From Pseudomonas songnenensis (GTDB taxonomy: Bacteria > Pseudomonadota > Gammaproteobacteria > Pseudomonadales > Pseudomonadaceae): 64,000 bases of DNA. The notes under the pieces were generated by a model. That model made no database searches. It had not been told where the DNA came from and saw only the letters and a program-made list of their open reading frames with translations. Both the position numbers and the translations under genes were made by a program. The stretch is from positions 124,001 to 188,000 of the forward strand of contig NZ_RFFN01000003.1 of NCBI RefSeq assembly GCF_003696315.1, read 5' to 3'. This document shows, piece by piece, positions 53,652 to 63,884 of this stretch. Each line of letters opens with the position of its first letter. Within the stretch, counting starts at the first letter, position 1.

Positions 53652-54860
53652 ATGCAGCGGCTGTATCGTAAACGCATCGTCCTGGGCGTCGGCGGCGGCA
53701 TCGCCGCCTACAAGAGCGCCGAACTGGTCCGCCGACTGCGCGACCACGGCGCCGAAGTCCGGGTGGTGATGACCCAGGGCGGGCGCGAGTTCATCACGCC
53801 TCTCACCCTGCAGGCGCTCTCCGGCCACCCCGTCCATCTGGATCTGCTCGACCCCGCCGCCGAAGCGGCAATGGGGCACATCGAACTGGCCCGCTGGGCC
53901 GATCTGGTATTGATCGCCCCCGCCACGGCCGACCTCATGGCCCGCCTCGCCCAGGGCATCGCCAACGACCTGCTGACCACCGTGGTGCTGGCGACCAACG
54001 CCCCGGTCGCGCTGGCACCGGCCATGAACCAGGCGATGTGGGCCGATCCCGCCACGCAGGCCAATCGTGAACTGCTGCTGGAGCGCGGTATTCGCCTGTT
54101 CGGCCCCGGTTCCGGCAGCCAGGCCTGTGGCGATGTCGGCATGGGTCGCATGCTCGAGGCGGACGAACTCGCTCAGGCCGCCGCGGACTGCTTCGCAACC
54201 GGGCTGCTGACCGGCAAGCACCTGCTGATCACCGCAGGTCCGACCCAGGAAAACATCGACCCGGTGCGTTACATCACCAACCACAGCTCCGGCAAGATGG
54301 GCTTCGCCCTGGCCGAGGCGGCCGCCGAGGCCGGCGCTCGCGTCACACTGGTGACCGGCCCGGTATTTCTGCCGACGCCCGATCGCGTGCAGCGCATCGA
54401 CGTCGTCAGCGCGCGCGACATGCTCGCCGCATGCGAGGCGGCGATGCCCTGCGACATCCTCGTCGCCGCCGCCGCTGTTGCCGACTACCGTCCCGAAGTG
54501 GTGGCACCGCACAAGCTGAAGAAAGATCCCAGCACCGGTGACGGCCTGCTGCTGCAGATGGTGCGCAACCCGGACATCCTCGCCACCCTGGCCAGCCGCC
54601 CGGACCGCCCGTTTTGTGTCGGCTTCGCCGCGGAAACCGAGAATCTGCTGGAGTACGCCGCGCGCAAGCTGCGCGACAAGAATCTCGATCTGATCGTTGC
54701 CAACGATGTGGCCAACCCCAGCATCGGCTTCAACAGCGAAGACAACGCGGTCAGCGTGATCGACCGCCAGCAACATGAAACCCGCTTCGGCCAGGCCAGC
54801 AAGGGACATATCGCCCGCGCGCTGGTGGCCTTCATCGCCGACCGCTACAAAGAGTCCTGA
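53652..54860 (+). CDS. coaBC: Bifunctional CoaBC (phosphopantothenoylcysteine synthetase/decarboxylase)
   Basis: A 402-residue bifunctional enzyme of coenzyme A synthesis. The N-terminal CoaC flavoprotein half has [18 protein letters not shown], the substrate-binding PAMNQAMW (Asn) and [13 protein letters not shown] (active Cys); the C-terminal CoaB half has [20 protein letters not shown] and KLKKDP. Operon order coaBC-dut-algC-argB is conserved in pseudomonads; dut starts two bases after the stop. Confidence 0.97.
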   Translation: MQRLYRKRIVLGVGGGIAAYKSAELVRRLRDHGAEVRVVMTQGGREFITPLTLQALSGHPVHLDLLDPAAEAAMGHIELARWADLVLIAPATADLMARLAQGIANDLLTTVVLATNAPVALAPAMNQAMWADPATQANRELLLERGIRLFGPGSGSQACGDVGMGRMLEADELAQAAADCFATGLLTGKHLLITAGPTQENIDPVRYITNHSSGKMGFALAEAAAEAGARVTLVTGPVFLPTPDRVQRIDVVSARDMLAACEAAMPCDILVAAAAVADYRPEVVAPHKLKKDPSTGDGLLLQMVRNPDILATLASRPDRPFCVGFAAETENLLEYAARKLRDKNLDLIVANDVANPSIGFNSEDNAVSVIDRQQHETRFGQASKGHIARALVAFIADRYKES

Positions 54861-54861
54861 C

Positions 54862-55317
54862 ATGCACGCACTCCAAGCCAAGATTCTCGACCCTCGCCTC
54901 GGCCAGGACTTCCCGCTTCCCGAATATGCGACACCGGGCTCGGCCGGGCTCGACCTGCGCGCCATGCTGCAGAGCGATACCGTCCTCGAACCGGGCCAGA
55001 CACTGCTGATTCCAACCGGACTGGCCATTCACATCGGCGACCCGGGACTCGCGGCGCTGATCCTGCCGCGTTCGGGCCTGGGCCATAAGCACGGCATCGT
55101 GCTCGGCAACCTGGTCGGGTTGATCGACTCGGACTACCAGGGCGAGCTGATGGTGTCCTGCTGGAACCGCGGCCAGAGTGCTTTCACCATCGCCGTTGGC
55201 GAACGCATCGCGCAGCTGATGCTGGTGCCGGTGGTACAGGCGCGCTTCGAGCTGGTCGACAGCTTCGACAGCAGCGATCGCGGCGCTGGCGGCTTCGGGC
55301 ACTCCGGCAGCCACTGA
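54862..55317 (+). CDS. dut: dUTPase
   Basis: A 151-residue dUTP pyrophosphatase (trimeric) preventing uracil in DNA. Motifs: [11 protein letters not shown] (motif 1), [15 protein letters not shown] (motif 2), [14 protein letters not shown] (motif 3), [12 protein letters not shown] (motif 4) and [11 protein letters not shown] (motif 5). Start at 54862 sits one base after the coaBC stop; an upstream ATG lies inside coaBC. Confidence 0.97.
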   Translation: MHALQAKILDPRLGQDFPLPEYATPGSAGLDLRAMLQSDTVLEPGQTLLIPTGLAIHIGDPGLAALILPRSGLGHKHGIVLGNLVGLIDSDYQGELMVSCWNRGQSAFTIAVGERIAQLMLVPVVQARFELVDSFDSSDRGAGGFGHSGSH

Positions 55318-55363
55318 GCGATACGCCCCCGCTTACTTCTTTCAGGATGATCCGAGGAGCTTC

Positions 55364-57937
55364 ATGGCACTCTTCAAGCGCACCGCCAAGGATTCAGGCG
55401 TACTGAACCCGGCCCCCCCCCGCACCAAGCCCGCCGGCCTCACCTTCAAGCCACTGCTGGGCGGTCTTGCCAGCGGCCTGATCGGTCTTGGCGCAGCCGC
55501 GGCGCTGCTGTGGCTGGGCCTGCAGAGCGCGCAGCAGCAACAACAGACGCAACTGTCCCAGGCCTGGGGCCAGAGCCAGGCCGGCGCGCTGCAGCAGGCA
55601 CTGCGGCAACAACGGGCCGACATTCAGGCCATGGTGGACCGCCAGCAACTGGCCGATGTGCTGCGCGGCGACGCCGAACGCAGACGCGACGCCGAAGAGC
55701 GCTTGCTTCAGCTGCCCGGTGTTGTCGACGCCCACCTGAACATGCGCGGCAGAGCCGTACCGGATACCAATCGCCCGGGGCCGCTCAATTTCGCAGCACT
55801 CGATCTGCTACAACGCGTCGAAGCCGGCCAATCACCGGCGCCGGAAGCCTACAAGGTCGATAACCGCTGGCTGCTCTACAGCGCCGTGCCGCTGCGCGCG
55901 GAGGGGCAGCAAGCGATACGCGGTACCCTGCTGCTGGTCAGCGACCTCGAGCGCCTTTTCGCGAGCCTCCCGGCGCTACCCGCCGAGGCTGGCCAGTTGC
56001 GCCTGACCCAGCAGTTTTCCGGCACACCGGAACAGCTGCTGCTGCAACGCGGCGCGCCGGCAGACGGTGTCACAGCACTGACCCTCTCCAGCGGTAACGC
56101 CAACTGGAAGCTGGTCTACCTCCCCGGCAGCGAAGCCGCGCAGGCGACACTCGCACCGCTGTTCCTGATTGGTGCCACGCTGCTGGCGCTCGCCGGCATG
56201 CTCATCAGCCTGCAACTGGTGCTTGGCAGCCAGCAACGCAAGCTGCGCGACGACGTGTTGCGGATCAGCCGCCTGCTGCAGGAACTCTCCACCGGCAAGA
56301 CCATCCAAGTACCGGCCCTGAGCCTGCCGGTCCTCGACGCACTGGCCAGGAACATGGTCCGACTGCCCGTCCGCCCCGCCGGACCGGCTCCGACCCAGGC
56401 ACCCGCCGCGGCTCCAGCCGTTCGGCCCGCCAAACCTACCGAGTACGTCGATCCGCGCTTGCCGGAGACCGATATTCTCGACATCGATATTCTCGACGAG
56501 GACCAGGACATTTTCGGCCTCGACACCAAGGAGCGAGAAACCGCAATGAGCAGCGCCAAAGCCCCGAACTTGCCAGCCAGTATCTTCCGCGCCTATGACA
56601 TCCGCGGCGTCGTCGGCGACAGCCTGACCACCGAAACCGCCTACTGGGTCGGCCGCGCCATCGGGTCCGAAAGCCTCGCCAAGGGTGAACCCAATGTGTC
56701 GGTTGGCCGCGACGGGCGGCTGTCCGGACCGGAACTGGTCCAACACCTCATCCAGGGCCTGCTCGACAGCGGCTGCGACGTCAGCGATATCGGCATGGTG
56801 CCGACTCCGGTGCTCTATTACGCGGCCAACATCCTCGCCGGCAAGTCCGGCGTGATGCTTACCGGCAGCCACAACCCGCCGGATTACAACGGTTTCAAGA
56901 TCGTCATCGCCGGCGATACCCTGGCCAACGAACAGATCCAGACCCTACGCAAGCGGATCGAGAGCAACGACCTGTCCAGCGGCGTCGGCAAGGTCGAGCA
57001 GGTCGACGTGCTTGAGCGCTACTTCGAGCAGATTCGCAGCGACATCGCCATGGCCAAGCCGATGAAGGTCGTGGTCGATTGCGGTAACGGCGTCGCGGGC
57101 GTCATCGCGCCGCGCATGATCGAGGCACTGGGCTGCACCGTGATCCCGCTGTACTGCGATGTCGACGGCAACTTCCCCAACCACCATCCGGACCCGGGCA
57201 AGCCCGAGAACCTGGTCGACCTGATCGCCAAGGTGAAGTCGGAGAAGGCCGATCTCGGCCTGGCATTCGACGGCGATGGCGACCGCGTCGGCGTGGTGAC
57301 CAACGCGGGCACCATGATCTATGCCGACCGCCTGCTGATGCTCTTCGCCAAGGATGTCGTTTCGCGCAATCCCGGCGCCGACATCATCTTCGACGTCAAA
57401 TGCACCCGCCGCCTCACTCCGCTGATCAGCGGCTACGGCGGCCGTCCGGTGATGTGGAAGACCGGCCACTCGCTGATCAAGAAGAAGATGAAGGAATCCG
57501 GTGCATTGCTGGCTGGCGAGATGAGCGGCCATATCTTCTTCAAGGAGCGCTGGTTCGGCTTCGACGACGGCATCTACAGTGCCGCGCGCCTGCTGGAGAT
57601 CCTCAGTCAGGACAAGCGCGACGCCGAGCAGGTGTTCGCCGCGTTCCCCTGCGATATCTCGACACCGGAGATCAACATCACGGTGACAGAGGAAAGCAAA
57701 TTCACCATCATGGACGCCCTGCAACGCGACGCTCAGTGGGGCGAAGCCAACCTGATCACCCTCGACGGTGTGCGGGTCGACTATCCCAAGGGCTGGGGCC
57801 TGATTCGCGCCTCGAACACGACACCGGTCCTGGTGCTGCGTTTTGAAGCCGACAGCGAGGAAGAGCTCAGCCGCATCCAGGACGTCTTCCGCGGACAGCT
57901 GCTCAGCGTTGCACCCGACCTCAAACTGCCGTTCTGA
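55364..57937 (+). CDS. algC: AlgC long form: membrane-anchored N-terminal domain fused to phosphomannomutase/phosphoglucomutase
   Basis: An 857-residue reading frame. Residues 1-394: a helix at about 31-53, a periplasmic-type region, a second helix at about 262-288, then a Pro/Ala linker and acidic ILDIDILDEDQDIFGLD. Residues 395-857 are the classical AlgC (MSSAKAPNLPASIFRAYDIRG, start also possible at 56546), a four-domain phosphohexomutase with catalytic Ser in GSHNPPDYNG (about 502) and metal loop DGDGDRV (about 637). It interconverts mannose/glucose phosphates for alginate, LPS and rhamnolipids. P. aeruginosa AlgC is usually counted from the internal start. A nine-C tract lies in codons 17-20. 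Which start is used is unclear; both may be. Confidence 0.9.
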   Translation: MALFKRTAKDSGVLNPAPPRTKPAGLTFKPLLGGLASGLIGLGAAAALLWLGLQSAQQQQQTQLSQAWGQSQAGALQQALRQQRADIQAMVDRQQLADVLRGDAERRRDAEERLLQLPGVVDAHLNMRGRAVPDTNRPGPLNFAALDLLQRVEAGQSPAPEAYKVDNRWLLYSAVPLRAEGQQAIRGTLLLVSDLERLFASLPALPAEAGQLRLTQQFSGTPEQLLLQRGAPADGVTALTLSSGNANWKLVYLPGSEAAQATLAPLFLIGATLLALAGMLISLQLVLGSQQRKLRDDVLRISRLLQELSTGKTIQVPALSLPVLDALARNMVRLPVRPAGPAPTQAPAAAPAVRPAKPTEYVDPRLPETDILDIDILDEDQDIFGLDTKERETAMSSAKAPNLPASIFRAYDIRGVVGDSLTTETAYWVGRAIGSESLAKGEPNVSVGRDGRLSGPELVQHLIQGLLDSGCDVSDIGMVPTPVLYYAANILAGKSGVMLTGSHNPPDYNGFKIVIAGDTLANEQIQTLRKRIESNDLSSGVGKVEQVDVLERYFEQIRSDIAMAKPMKVVVDCGNGVAGVIAPRMIEALGCTVIPLYCDVDGNFPNHHPDPGKPENLVDLIAKVKSEKADLGLAFDGDGDRVGVVTNAGTMIYADRLLMLFAKDVVSRNPGADIIFDVKCTRRLTPLISGYGGRPVMWKTGHSLIKKKMKESGALLAGEMSGHIFFKERWFGFDDGIYSAARLLEILSQDKRDAEQVFAAFPCDISTPEINITVTEESKFTIMDALQRDAQWGEANLITLDGVRVDYPKGWGLIRASNTTPVLVLRFEADSEEELSRIQDVFRGQLLSVAPDLKLPF

Positions 57938-58855
<918 letters not shown>

Positions 58856-58867
58856 CACCCGTAAACG

Positions 58868-58896
58868 AAAAAGGGGAGCCCAGGCTCCCCTTTTTT
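58868..58896 (+). terminator. Terminator after argB
   Basis: Stem GGGGAGCC (58873-58880) with GGCTCCCC (58883-58890), followed by six T's (58891-58896) and preceded by five A's (58868-58872), so it may act on both strands between argB and the convergent DUF3360 gene. Confidence 0.9.
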
Positions 58897-58912
58897 CTTG
58901 CGTGCGTGAACC

Positions 58913-60388
58913 TCAGAGATCGATACGGAACGATTCGAGCATCGCCGGGATACCCGGGAACATGCCGATACCCAGCATCACCGCGCACAGCACGATGAAC
59001 ACGATCGTCGGAATCACCCAGCGGTGCAGGTGGCTCAGCGACTGACCGCGCTCCTTGTCACCGATCAGCCCGAGGTTATCCAGCAGCACGGTCAGCGACC
59101 AGCCGAACACCGGATTGACCAGCGCCGAAGAGAAAATCACGATGGCTGCAGACTGCGAGGTCTTGCCCTCGCGGGTCATCTGCATGCCCGCTTCCAGCAA
59201 CGGCAGGAACACGCCGACCATCAGCGCCACGCTCAGTACCGGCGGCCAGATGGCCAGATCCATCGGATAGCCCCAGAGCGCTGCAACCACGCAGAGCAGG
59301 CCGGTGAGCAGCGCACCTGCGGGAATCGGACGCTTGGCGATGGCGGCCGGGACCATGAAGGTGCCCCAGGATGAGGCCAGGTTACCGCCACCCAGCGACG
59401 TGCCGACGATCTGCCGTGCCGCTGCGACGCACATGGTGTCATCGATGTTCATCAGCACTTTCTTCGCCTTTGGCGGGTAGTTGAGTTGCTGAAACACGCG
59501 ATGGCCGAGGAAGTCCGGCGACCACATCGCCACCGCCAGCACGGCGAAAGGCGCGACGGCGATGAAATGGTGCAGATCCGGCAGACCGATCTGCCAGCCA
59601 GTGTTCTCGCCCCACCAATACATTGGATTGAGATTCGGCACGCCCGGCTCGGTGGTGAACTCGAACGGAGCGCCCATCACGAAGGCGATCAGCGCAGCCA
59701 GAGCTGACCCCAACGGAATCGCCAGCCAGCGCATACGGATATGCTCGAGATAGGCGTACATCACGATCGTCGCGAAGACCACGACGAAGGCGATATAGCC
59801 CATATCGAAGCTGTCAGCCCAGCCGAACAGCTTCTTGATCTGCGACGTGATACCGATGAAGCCGAGGTAGAGCAGCAGGCCGCCGCACACCCCGTCACTG
59901 GTCAGCCGCGCCAGCAGGCTGCCGCCCTTGAACACGCCGAGGGTAAAACCGAGCACCCCAACCATGATGCCCAGCGCCATCGGATGGCCGCCCGAGGCGA
60001 CGATCAACGGAATCAATGGAATCAGCGGGCCATGGGTTCCGGCCAGGTTGGCGGTGGGATTGAGAAAGCCGGAGAACAGCACCACGAACAGCACCGCGGC
60101 GATCAGCATCTCGTAGCGGGCGTTCTCGATGACGAACTCGTTGGACAGGCCCATCGGCCCGGCGAACGCTGCGACCACCGCGGCCACCATGACAATCTTG
60201 CCGATGGTCGCCGCCATGGCTGGCACCCAGTCTTCGTACTCGAAACGGTAGTCGCGAAACGGCAGGTTTATACCCCAGCGTTTCGGCGCCATGATCTCCA
60301 GTTCGTGCTCCAGGTACTCAGAGCGAGTCGCGAAATTTCCCTTCGGCTTGTGAAGCTCCTGATAACTGCGTAGGTCCCTATCATTCAT
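58913..60388 (-). CDS. DUF3360 inner-membrane protein (permease-like)
   Basis: A 491-residue polytopic membrane protein of the DUF3360 family. Diagnostic: soluble N-terminus SYQELHKPKGNFATRSEYLE then HELEIMAPKRWGINLPFRDY, the helix pair DWVPAMAATIGKIVMVAAV, GFLNPTANLAGTHGPLIPLIPLIVASGGHP (a repeat-like core resembling SulP or xanthine/uracil permeases) and GGGNLASSWGTFMVPAAIA. Roughly 12 helices. Substrate unknown; similarity to nucleobase/sulphate transporters is structural only. Single-gene unit, no partner regulator seen. Confidence 0.85.
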   Translation of the reverse strand: MNDRDLRSYQELHKPKGNFATRSEYLEHELEIMAPKRWGINLPFRDYRFEYEDWVPAMAATIGKIVMVAAVVAAFAGPMGLSNEFVIENARYEMLIAAVLFVVLFSGFLNPTANLAGTHGPLIPLIPLIVASGGHPMALGIMVGVLGFTLGVFKGGSLLARLTSDGVCGGLLLYLGFIGITSQIKKLFGWADSFDMGYIAFVVVFATIVMYAYLEHIRMRWLAIPLGSALAALIAFVMGAPFEFTTEPGVPNLNPMYWWGENTGWQIGLPDLHHFIAVAPFAVLAVAMWSPDFLGHRVFQQLNYPPKAKKVLMNIDDTMCVAAARQIVGTSLGGGNLASSWGTFMVPAAIAKRPIPAGALLTGLLCVVAALWGYPMDLAIWPPVLSVALMVGVFLPLLEAGMQMTREGKTSQSAAIVIFSSALVNPVFGWSLTVLLDNLGLIGDKERGQSLSHLHRWVIPTIVFIVLCAVMLGIGMFPGIPAMLESFRIDL

Positions 60389-60586
60389 GCTAGTCAGCCA
60401 TACCGAAAAATTTGCGCAACGGTACAGACTGACCCTCCTGAACTCATTCCTACCTTGAAACTATTGAGATAGAGCGGCCGTTGTGATAGCAAGCAAGCTA
60501 CACATTAGGACCCGAAGGGTGGCATTTAGCCATAAGAAGTAAGAGAACCAGCTACTCGGGCACGCTGGAGAAAGCCAAACGCTTGC

Positions 60587-61180
60587 TTATCGAGTCTGGC
60601 CGAGCAGCTCTGCGATGCGCTGGCGATCATCAGCGAAGCTTACCTTCGCATCGGCGCGCGCCTTCTCGAAGCGCTGCAGATCGCGCAACAGGCTATGCTC
60701 TTCCTTCTCCAGATTCGATATTTGCGCCATCAGGTTGTCGGGCACCTTGCGACCCGCTCGCTCGTGATTGGCCGCCTGCTTCTGCAGGCTGCTGCGCTGA
60801 TTGCGGATTGACTGCAGATTGCCCTGGGACAGGCCAATCACGCTGTCCAGCTCGGCCAGTTTGCGCGTTTCAGCCCGCTCCACATCCTCAACGCTGGCGT
60901 ACAGCCGCAGCAACTGCGCATCCGACGCATCGCGCGCCTTCTGCGCCTGCAGCCGGGCAAACTCTTCAGCAGTGGGTGCCGGCGGCACCTCACGCACCAC
61001 CCGCCCCTGCTCATTGAGCACCTGGTAACCGCGGGAGATATGCTGGGGCGGCACGCCGTGCCGATCGAGCACGACCACCCCGCGCTCATCGACATAGCGA
61101 TACAGCTCGGCAGCCGAGGCCAATACCGGGCATATGGCGCCCAGCAGGAGCAGCGAACGAACGGCTACCGAAATACGCAT
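60587..61180 (-). CDS. DUF4124 domain exported protein
   Basis: A 197-residue protein with signal peptide (about 1-23, LLLLGAICPVLASA) and an N-terminal DUF4124 domain, AELYRYVDERGVVVLDRHG, followed by long coiled-coil segments (QKARDASDAQLLRLYASVED; SRNLQSIRNQRSSLQK-like). Periplasmic, function unknown. It is 20 bases downstream of pyrE and may share its transcript. Confidence 0.85.
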   Translation of the reverse strand: MRISVAVRSLLLLGAICPVLASAAELYRYVDERGVVVLDRHGVPPQHISRGYQVLNEQGRVVREVPPAPTAEEFARLQAQKARDASDAQLLRLYASVEDVERAETRKLAELDSVIGLSQGNLQSIRNQRSSLQKQAANHERAGRKVPDNLMAQISNLEKEEHSLLRDLQRFEKARADAKVSFADDRQRIAELLGQTR

Positions 61181-61200
61181 GAATGAATACCTATCCTGGT

Positions 61201-61842
61201 TCAGATTCCATACTGCTCGCGGTAAGCCTGTACCGCCGGCAGGTATTGTTTTAGTTGAACGTCATCGGCGAGATATTCCAGCACTTGTTCCAGGGACACA
61301 ATACTGATTACCGGCATTCGATAATCACGTTCAACTTCCTGAATCGCCGACAGCTCGCCCTGCCCTCTTTCCTGGCGGTTCAAGGCAATGAGCACACCGG
61401 CCGCCTCGGCGTTCTGTGCCTGGATGATCTGCATCACCTCACGAATAGCGGTGCCCGCGGTGATCACGTCATCGACGATCAGCACACGACCGGCCAATGG
61501 CGCACCGACCAGCGTGCCGCCTTCGCCGTGATCCTTCGCTTCCTTACGGTTAAAGCACCACGGCAAGTCGCGCTGATGCTGCTCGGCAAGCGCAATGGCC
61601 GTCGCGGTCCCCAACGGAATGCCCTTGTAGGCCGGACCGAAGATCACGTCGAACTCCAGACCGCTCTGCATCACTGCCGAAGCGTAGAAACGCCCTAGCT
61701 GAGCCAGTGCGTTACCACTGTTGAACAGGCCCGCATTGAAGAAATATGGGCTGGTGCGGCCCGACTTGAGAGTGAACTCACCGAAACGCAGCACGCCGCG
61801 CTCGATGGCGAAGCGGATGAACTCGCGCTGGTACGCCTGCAT
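61201..61842 (-). CDS. pyrE: Orotate phosphoribosyltransferase
   Basis: A 213-residue pyrimidine-synthesis enzyme forming OMP from orotate and PRPP. Motifs: [38 protein letters not shown] (substrate loop), the Lys-rich [13 protein letters not shown] (PRPP loop), and [18 protein letters not shown] (PRPP binding). Divergent from crc, as in PAO1. Confidence 0.97.
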   Translation of the reverse strand: MQAYQREFIRFAIERGVLRFGEFTLKSGRTSPYFFNAGLFNSGNALAQLGRFYASAVMQSGLEFDVIFGPAYKGIPLGTATAIALAEQHQRDLPWCFNRKEAKDHGEGGTLVGAPLAGRVLIVDDVITAGTAIREVMQIIQAQNAEAAGVLIALNRQERGQGELSAIQEVERDYRMPVISIVSLEQVLEYLADDVQLKQYLPAVQAYREQYGI

Positions 61843-61927
61843 GAAGAAATTTCCCGGAAAACCACTGTTTTAGCTAATTGCGGAGAGCTTGGGTTATCAT
61901 ACACGCACGTGTTTTTAGGGGCCATTT

Positions 61928-62707
61928 ATGCGGATCATCAGTGTCAACGTGAATGGCATTCAAGCGGCGGCACAGCGAGGATTGCTCAGCTGGCTGCAAG
62001 CGCAGAATGCCGATGTCATTTGCCTGCAGGATACCCGCGCCTCTGCCTTGGAACTCGACGACCCGGCCTACCAGCTGGACGGTTACTTTCTCTATGCCTG
62101 CGATGCCGAGATTCCGGAGCAGGGAGGCGTGGCGCTCTACTCCAGGCTGCAACCCAAAGCCGTGATCACCGGCCTGGGCTTCGAGACGGCGGATCGCTAC
62201 GGGCGTTATCTGCAGGCCGATTTCGACAAGGTCAGCATTGCCAGCCTGCTGGTGCCTTCGGGCCATGGCGGCGACGCCAACCTGAATCACAAGCTCAAGT
62301 TCATGGACGACTTCGCCCATTATCTGGACAAGCAGCGCCGCAAGCGCCGCGAGTACATTTACTGCGGCTCGCTGTACGTCGCCCATCAGAAGCTGGACGT
62401 GAAGAACTGGCGCGACTGTCAGCAGGATCCGGGCTTTCTCGCGCCCGAGCGCGCCTGGCTGGACGAGATCTTCGGCAACATGGGCTATATCGACGCACTG
62501 CGCGAGGTCAATCGCGAAGGTGACCTGTTCAGCTGGTGGCCGGATACCGAACAGGCCGAGATGCTCAACCTCGGCTGGCGCTTCGACTACCAGATTCTCA
62601 CTTCAGGCCTGCGCCGCTTCGTGCGCAGCGCGCGCCTGCCGCGCCAGCCGCGCTTCTCGCAGCACGCCCCGCTGATCGTCGATTACGACTGGACGCTGAG
62701 TCTGTAA
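61928..62707 (+). CDS. crc: Crc, catabolite repression control protein
   Basis: A 259-residue protein of the exonuclease III/endonuclease-phosphatase fold that lacks nuclease activity and works with Hfq to block translation of target mRNAs with A-rich motifs. The sequence RIISVNVNGIQAAAQRGLLS, QNADVICLQDTRAS, DKVSIASLLVPSGHGGDANL and the C-terminus PLIVDYDWTLSL match pseudomonad Crc in length and composition. Several leaders in this window carry candidate targets. Confidence 0.96.
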   Translation: MRIISVNVNGIQAAAQRGLLSWLQAQNADVICLQDTRASALELDDPAYQLDGYFLYACDAEIPEQGGVALYSRLQPKAVITGLGFETADRYGRYLQADFDKVSIASLLVPSGHGGDANLNHKLKFMDDFAHYLDKQRRKRREYIYCGSLYVAHQKLDVKNWRDCQQDPGFLAPERAWLDEIFGNMGYIDALREVNREGDLFSWWPDTEQAEMLNLGWRFDYQILTSGLRRFVRSARLPRQPRFSQHAPLIVDYDWTLSL

Positions 62708-62716
62708 GCCCGCGTT

Positions 62717-62745
62717 GGCGGCCGGCGCGAAACGTGTCGGCCGCC
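62717..62745. terminator. Hairpin between crc and DUF4870 gene
   Basis: Eight-base inverted repeat GGCGGCCG (62717-62724) with CGGCCGCC (62738-62745) and a 13-base loop between two convergent genes. It lacks a clear T run, so it may be a weak bidirectional terminator. Confidence 0.5.
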
Positions 62746-62776
62746 GCTCAGCTGCCAACCGAAGGCCGAAGCCGCC

Positions 62777-63145
62777 CTATTTGACGATCCGCCAACAGAA
62801 CGGATAGCGGTAGGGCTTGCCCTCGTTGGCGCGAATACCGGCGATCACCACCAGTACCAGCGCCACCACGCTCACCAGCACCATCAGCGGAAAGCCGATG
62901 AGGATCCAGGCCAGCACGCCGCAGATCATCATCGCGATGCTGAAGGTCAGCTGAAAATTCAGCGCCTCCCTGCCCTGCTGATCGACGAAAGGGTCCATGT
63001 CCTTCTTCAGCTGCCAGACGATGAGCGGACCGATCACGTTGCCGATCATGGGTGCCAGAAACCAGAAGAATGCCGAGTAATGGCAGAACATCGCCCACTG
63101 GCGCGCTTCGCGACTGGGCAACGGCACGAGATCCTGATCGGTCAT
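62777..63145 (-). CDS. DUF4870 family membrane protein
   Basis: A 122-residue inner-membrane protein with about three helices (WAMFCHYSAFFWFLAPMIG; NFQLTFSIAMMICGVLAWI; LMVLVSVVALVLVVIAGI) and the family's ending EGKPYRYPF. Function unknown; DUF4870 proteins are common small membrane proteins. The ATG at 63145 (MTDQDLVP) gives the family length. It is 16 bases after rph and may be co-transcribed. Confidence 0.85.
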   Translation of the reverse strand: MTDQDLVPLPSREARQWAMFCHYSAFFWFLAPMIGNVIGPLIVWQLKKDMDPFVDQQGREALNFQLTFSIAMMICGVLAWILIGFPLMVLVSVVALVLVVIAGIRANEGKPYRYPFCWRIVK

Positions 63146-63161
63146 TTCGCCTACCTCTCGC

Positions 63162-63884
63162 TCAGTCCGCCAGCGCCGCGCGCTGTAGCTCGAACAGCTG
63201 GCGCACGCCATCATGGGCCAGAGCCAGCATCGCATTGAGTTCCTCAGGATGGAACGGTGCACCCTCGGCCGTGCCCTGCACCTCGATAAAGCCGCCTGCG
63301 TCGGTCATCACGACGTTCAGATCGGTTTCAGCCGCCGAATCTTCCAGATAATCCAGATCCAGTACCGGTTCGCCCCGATAGATACCGACCGAAACCGCCG
63401 CAATCATCTGCTTGATCGGATCGCCCGACTTCAGGCCGCCACGCTTCTTCAGCACCTTGAGCGCGTCGATCAGCGCAACCATGGCTCCGGTGATCGATGC
63501 GGTACGGGTACCGCCGTCGGCCTGGATCACATCGCAATCCACGAACAGCGTGTTCTCGCCAAGCTTGCTCATATCCAGAGCGGCGCGCAGCGAGCGACCG
63601 ATCAGACGCTGGATCTCCAGCGTGCGCCCACCCTGCTTGCCTCGCGAAGCCTCACGCTGGTTCCGCTCACCGGTAGCGCGGGGAAGCATGCCGTACTCGG
63701 CAGTCAACCAGCCCTGTCCCTGTCCTTTCAGGAAGCGCGGGACGCCGGTTTCGATGCTGACCGTGCAGATCACCTTGGTATCGCCGAACTCCACCAGCAC
63801 CGAGCCCTCGGCGTGCTTGGTGTAGTTGCGGGTGATGCGGATCGAGCGCAGCTGATCGGCGGCACGGCCACTGGGTCGCTTCAT
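63162..63884 (-). CDS. rph: Ribonuclease PH
   Basis: A 240-residue phosphorolytic 3'-exoribonuclease that trims tRNA 3' ends. Motifs: [49 protein letters not shown] (substrate binding), [30 protein letters not shown]. Usual length and neighbourhood (near crc, pyrE and pointing away from a yicC-type gene outside the window). Confidence 0.97.
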   Translation of the reverse strand: MKRPSGRAADQLRSIRITRNYTKHAEGSVLVEFGDTKVICTVSIETGVPRFLKGQGQGWLTAEYGMLPRATGERNQREASRGKQGGRTLEIQRLIGRSLRAALDMSKLGENTLFVDCDVIQADGGTRTASITGAMVALIDALKVLKKRGGLKSGDPIKQMIAAVSVGIYRGEPVLDLDYLEDSAAETDLNVVMTDAGGFIEVQGTAEGAPFHPEELNAMLALAHDGVRQLFELQRAALAD

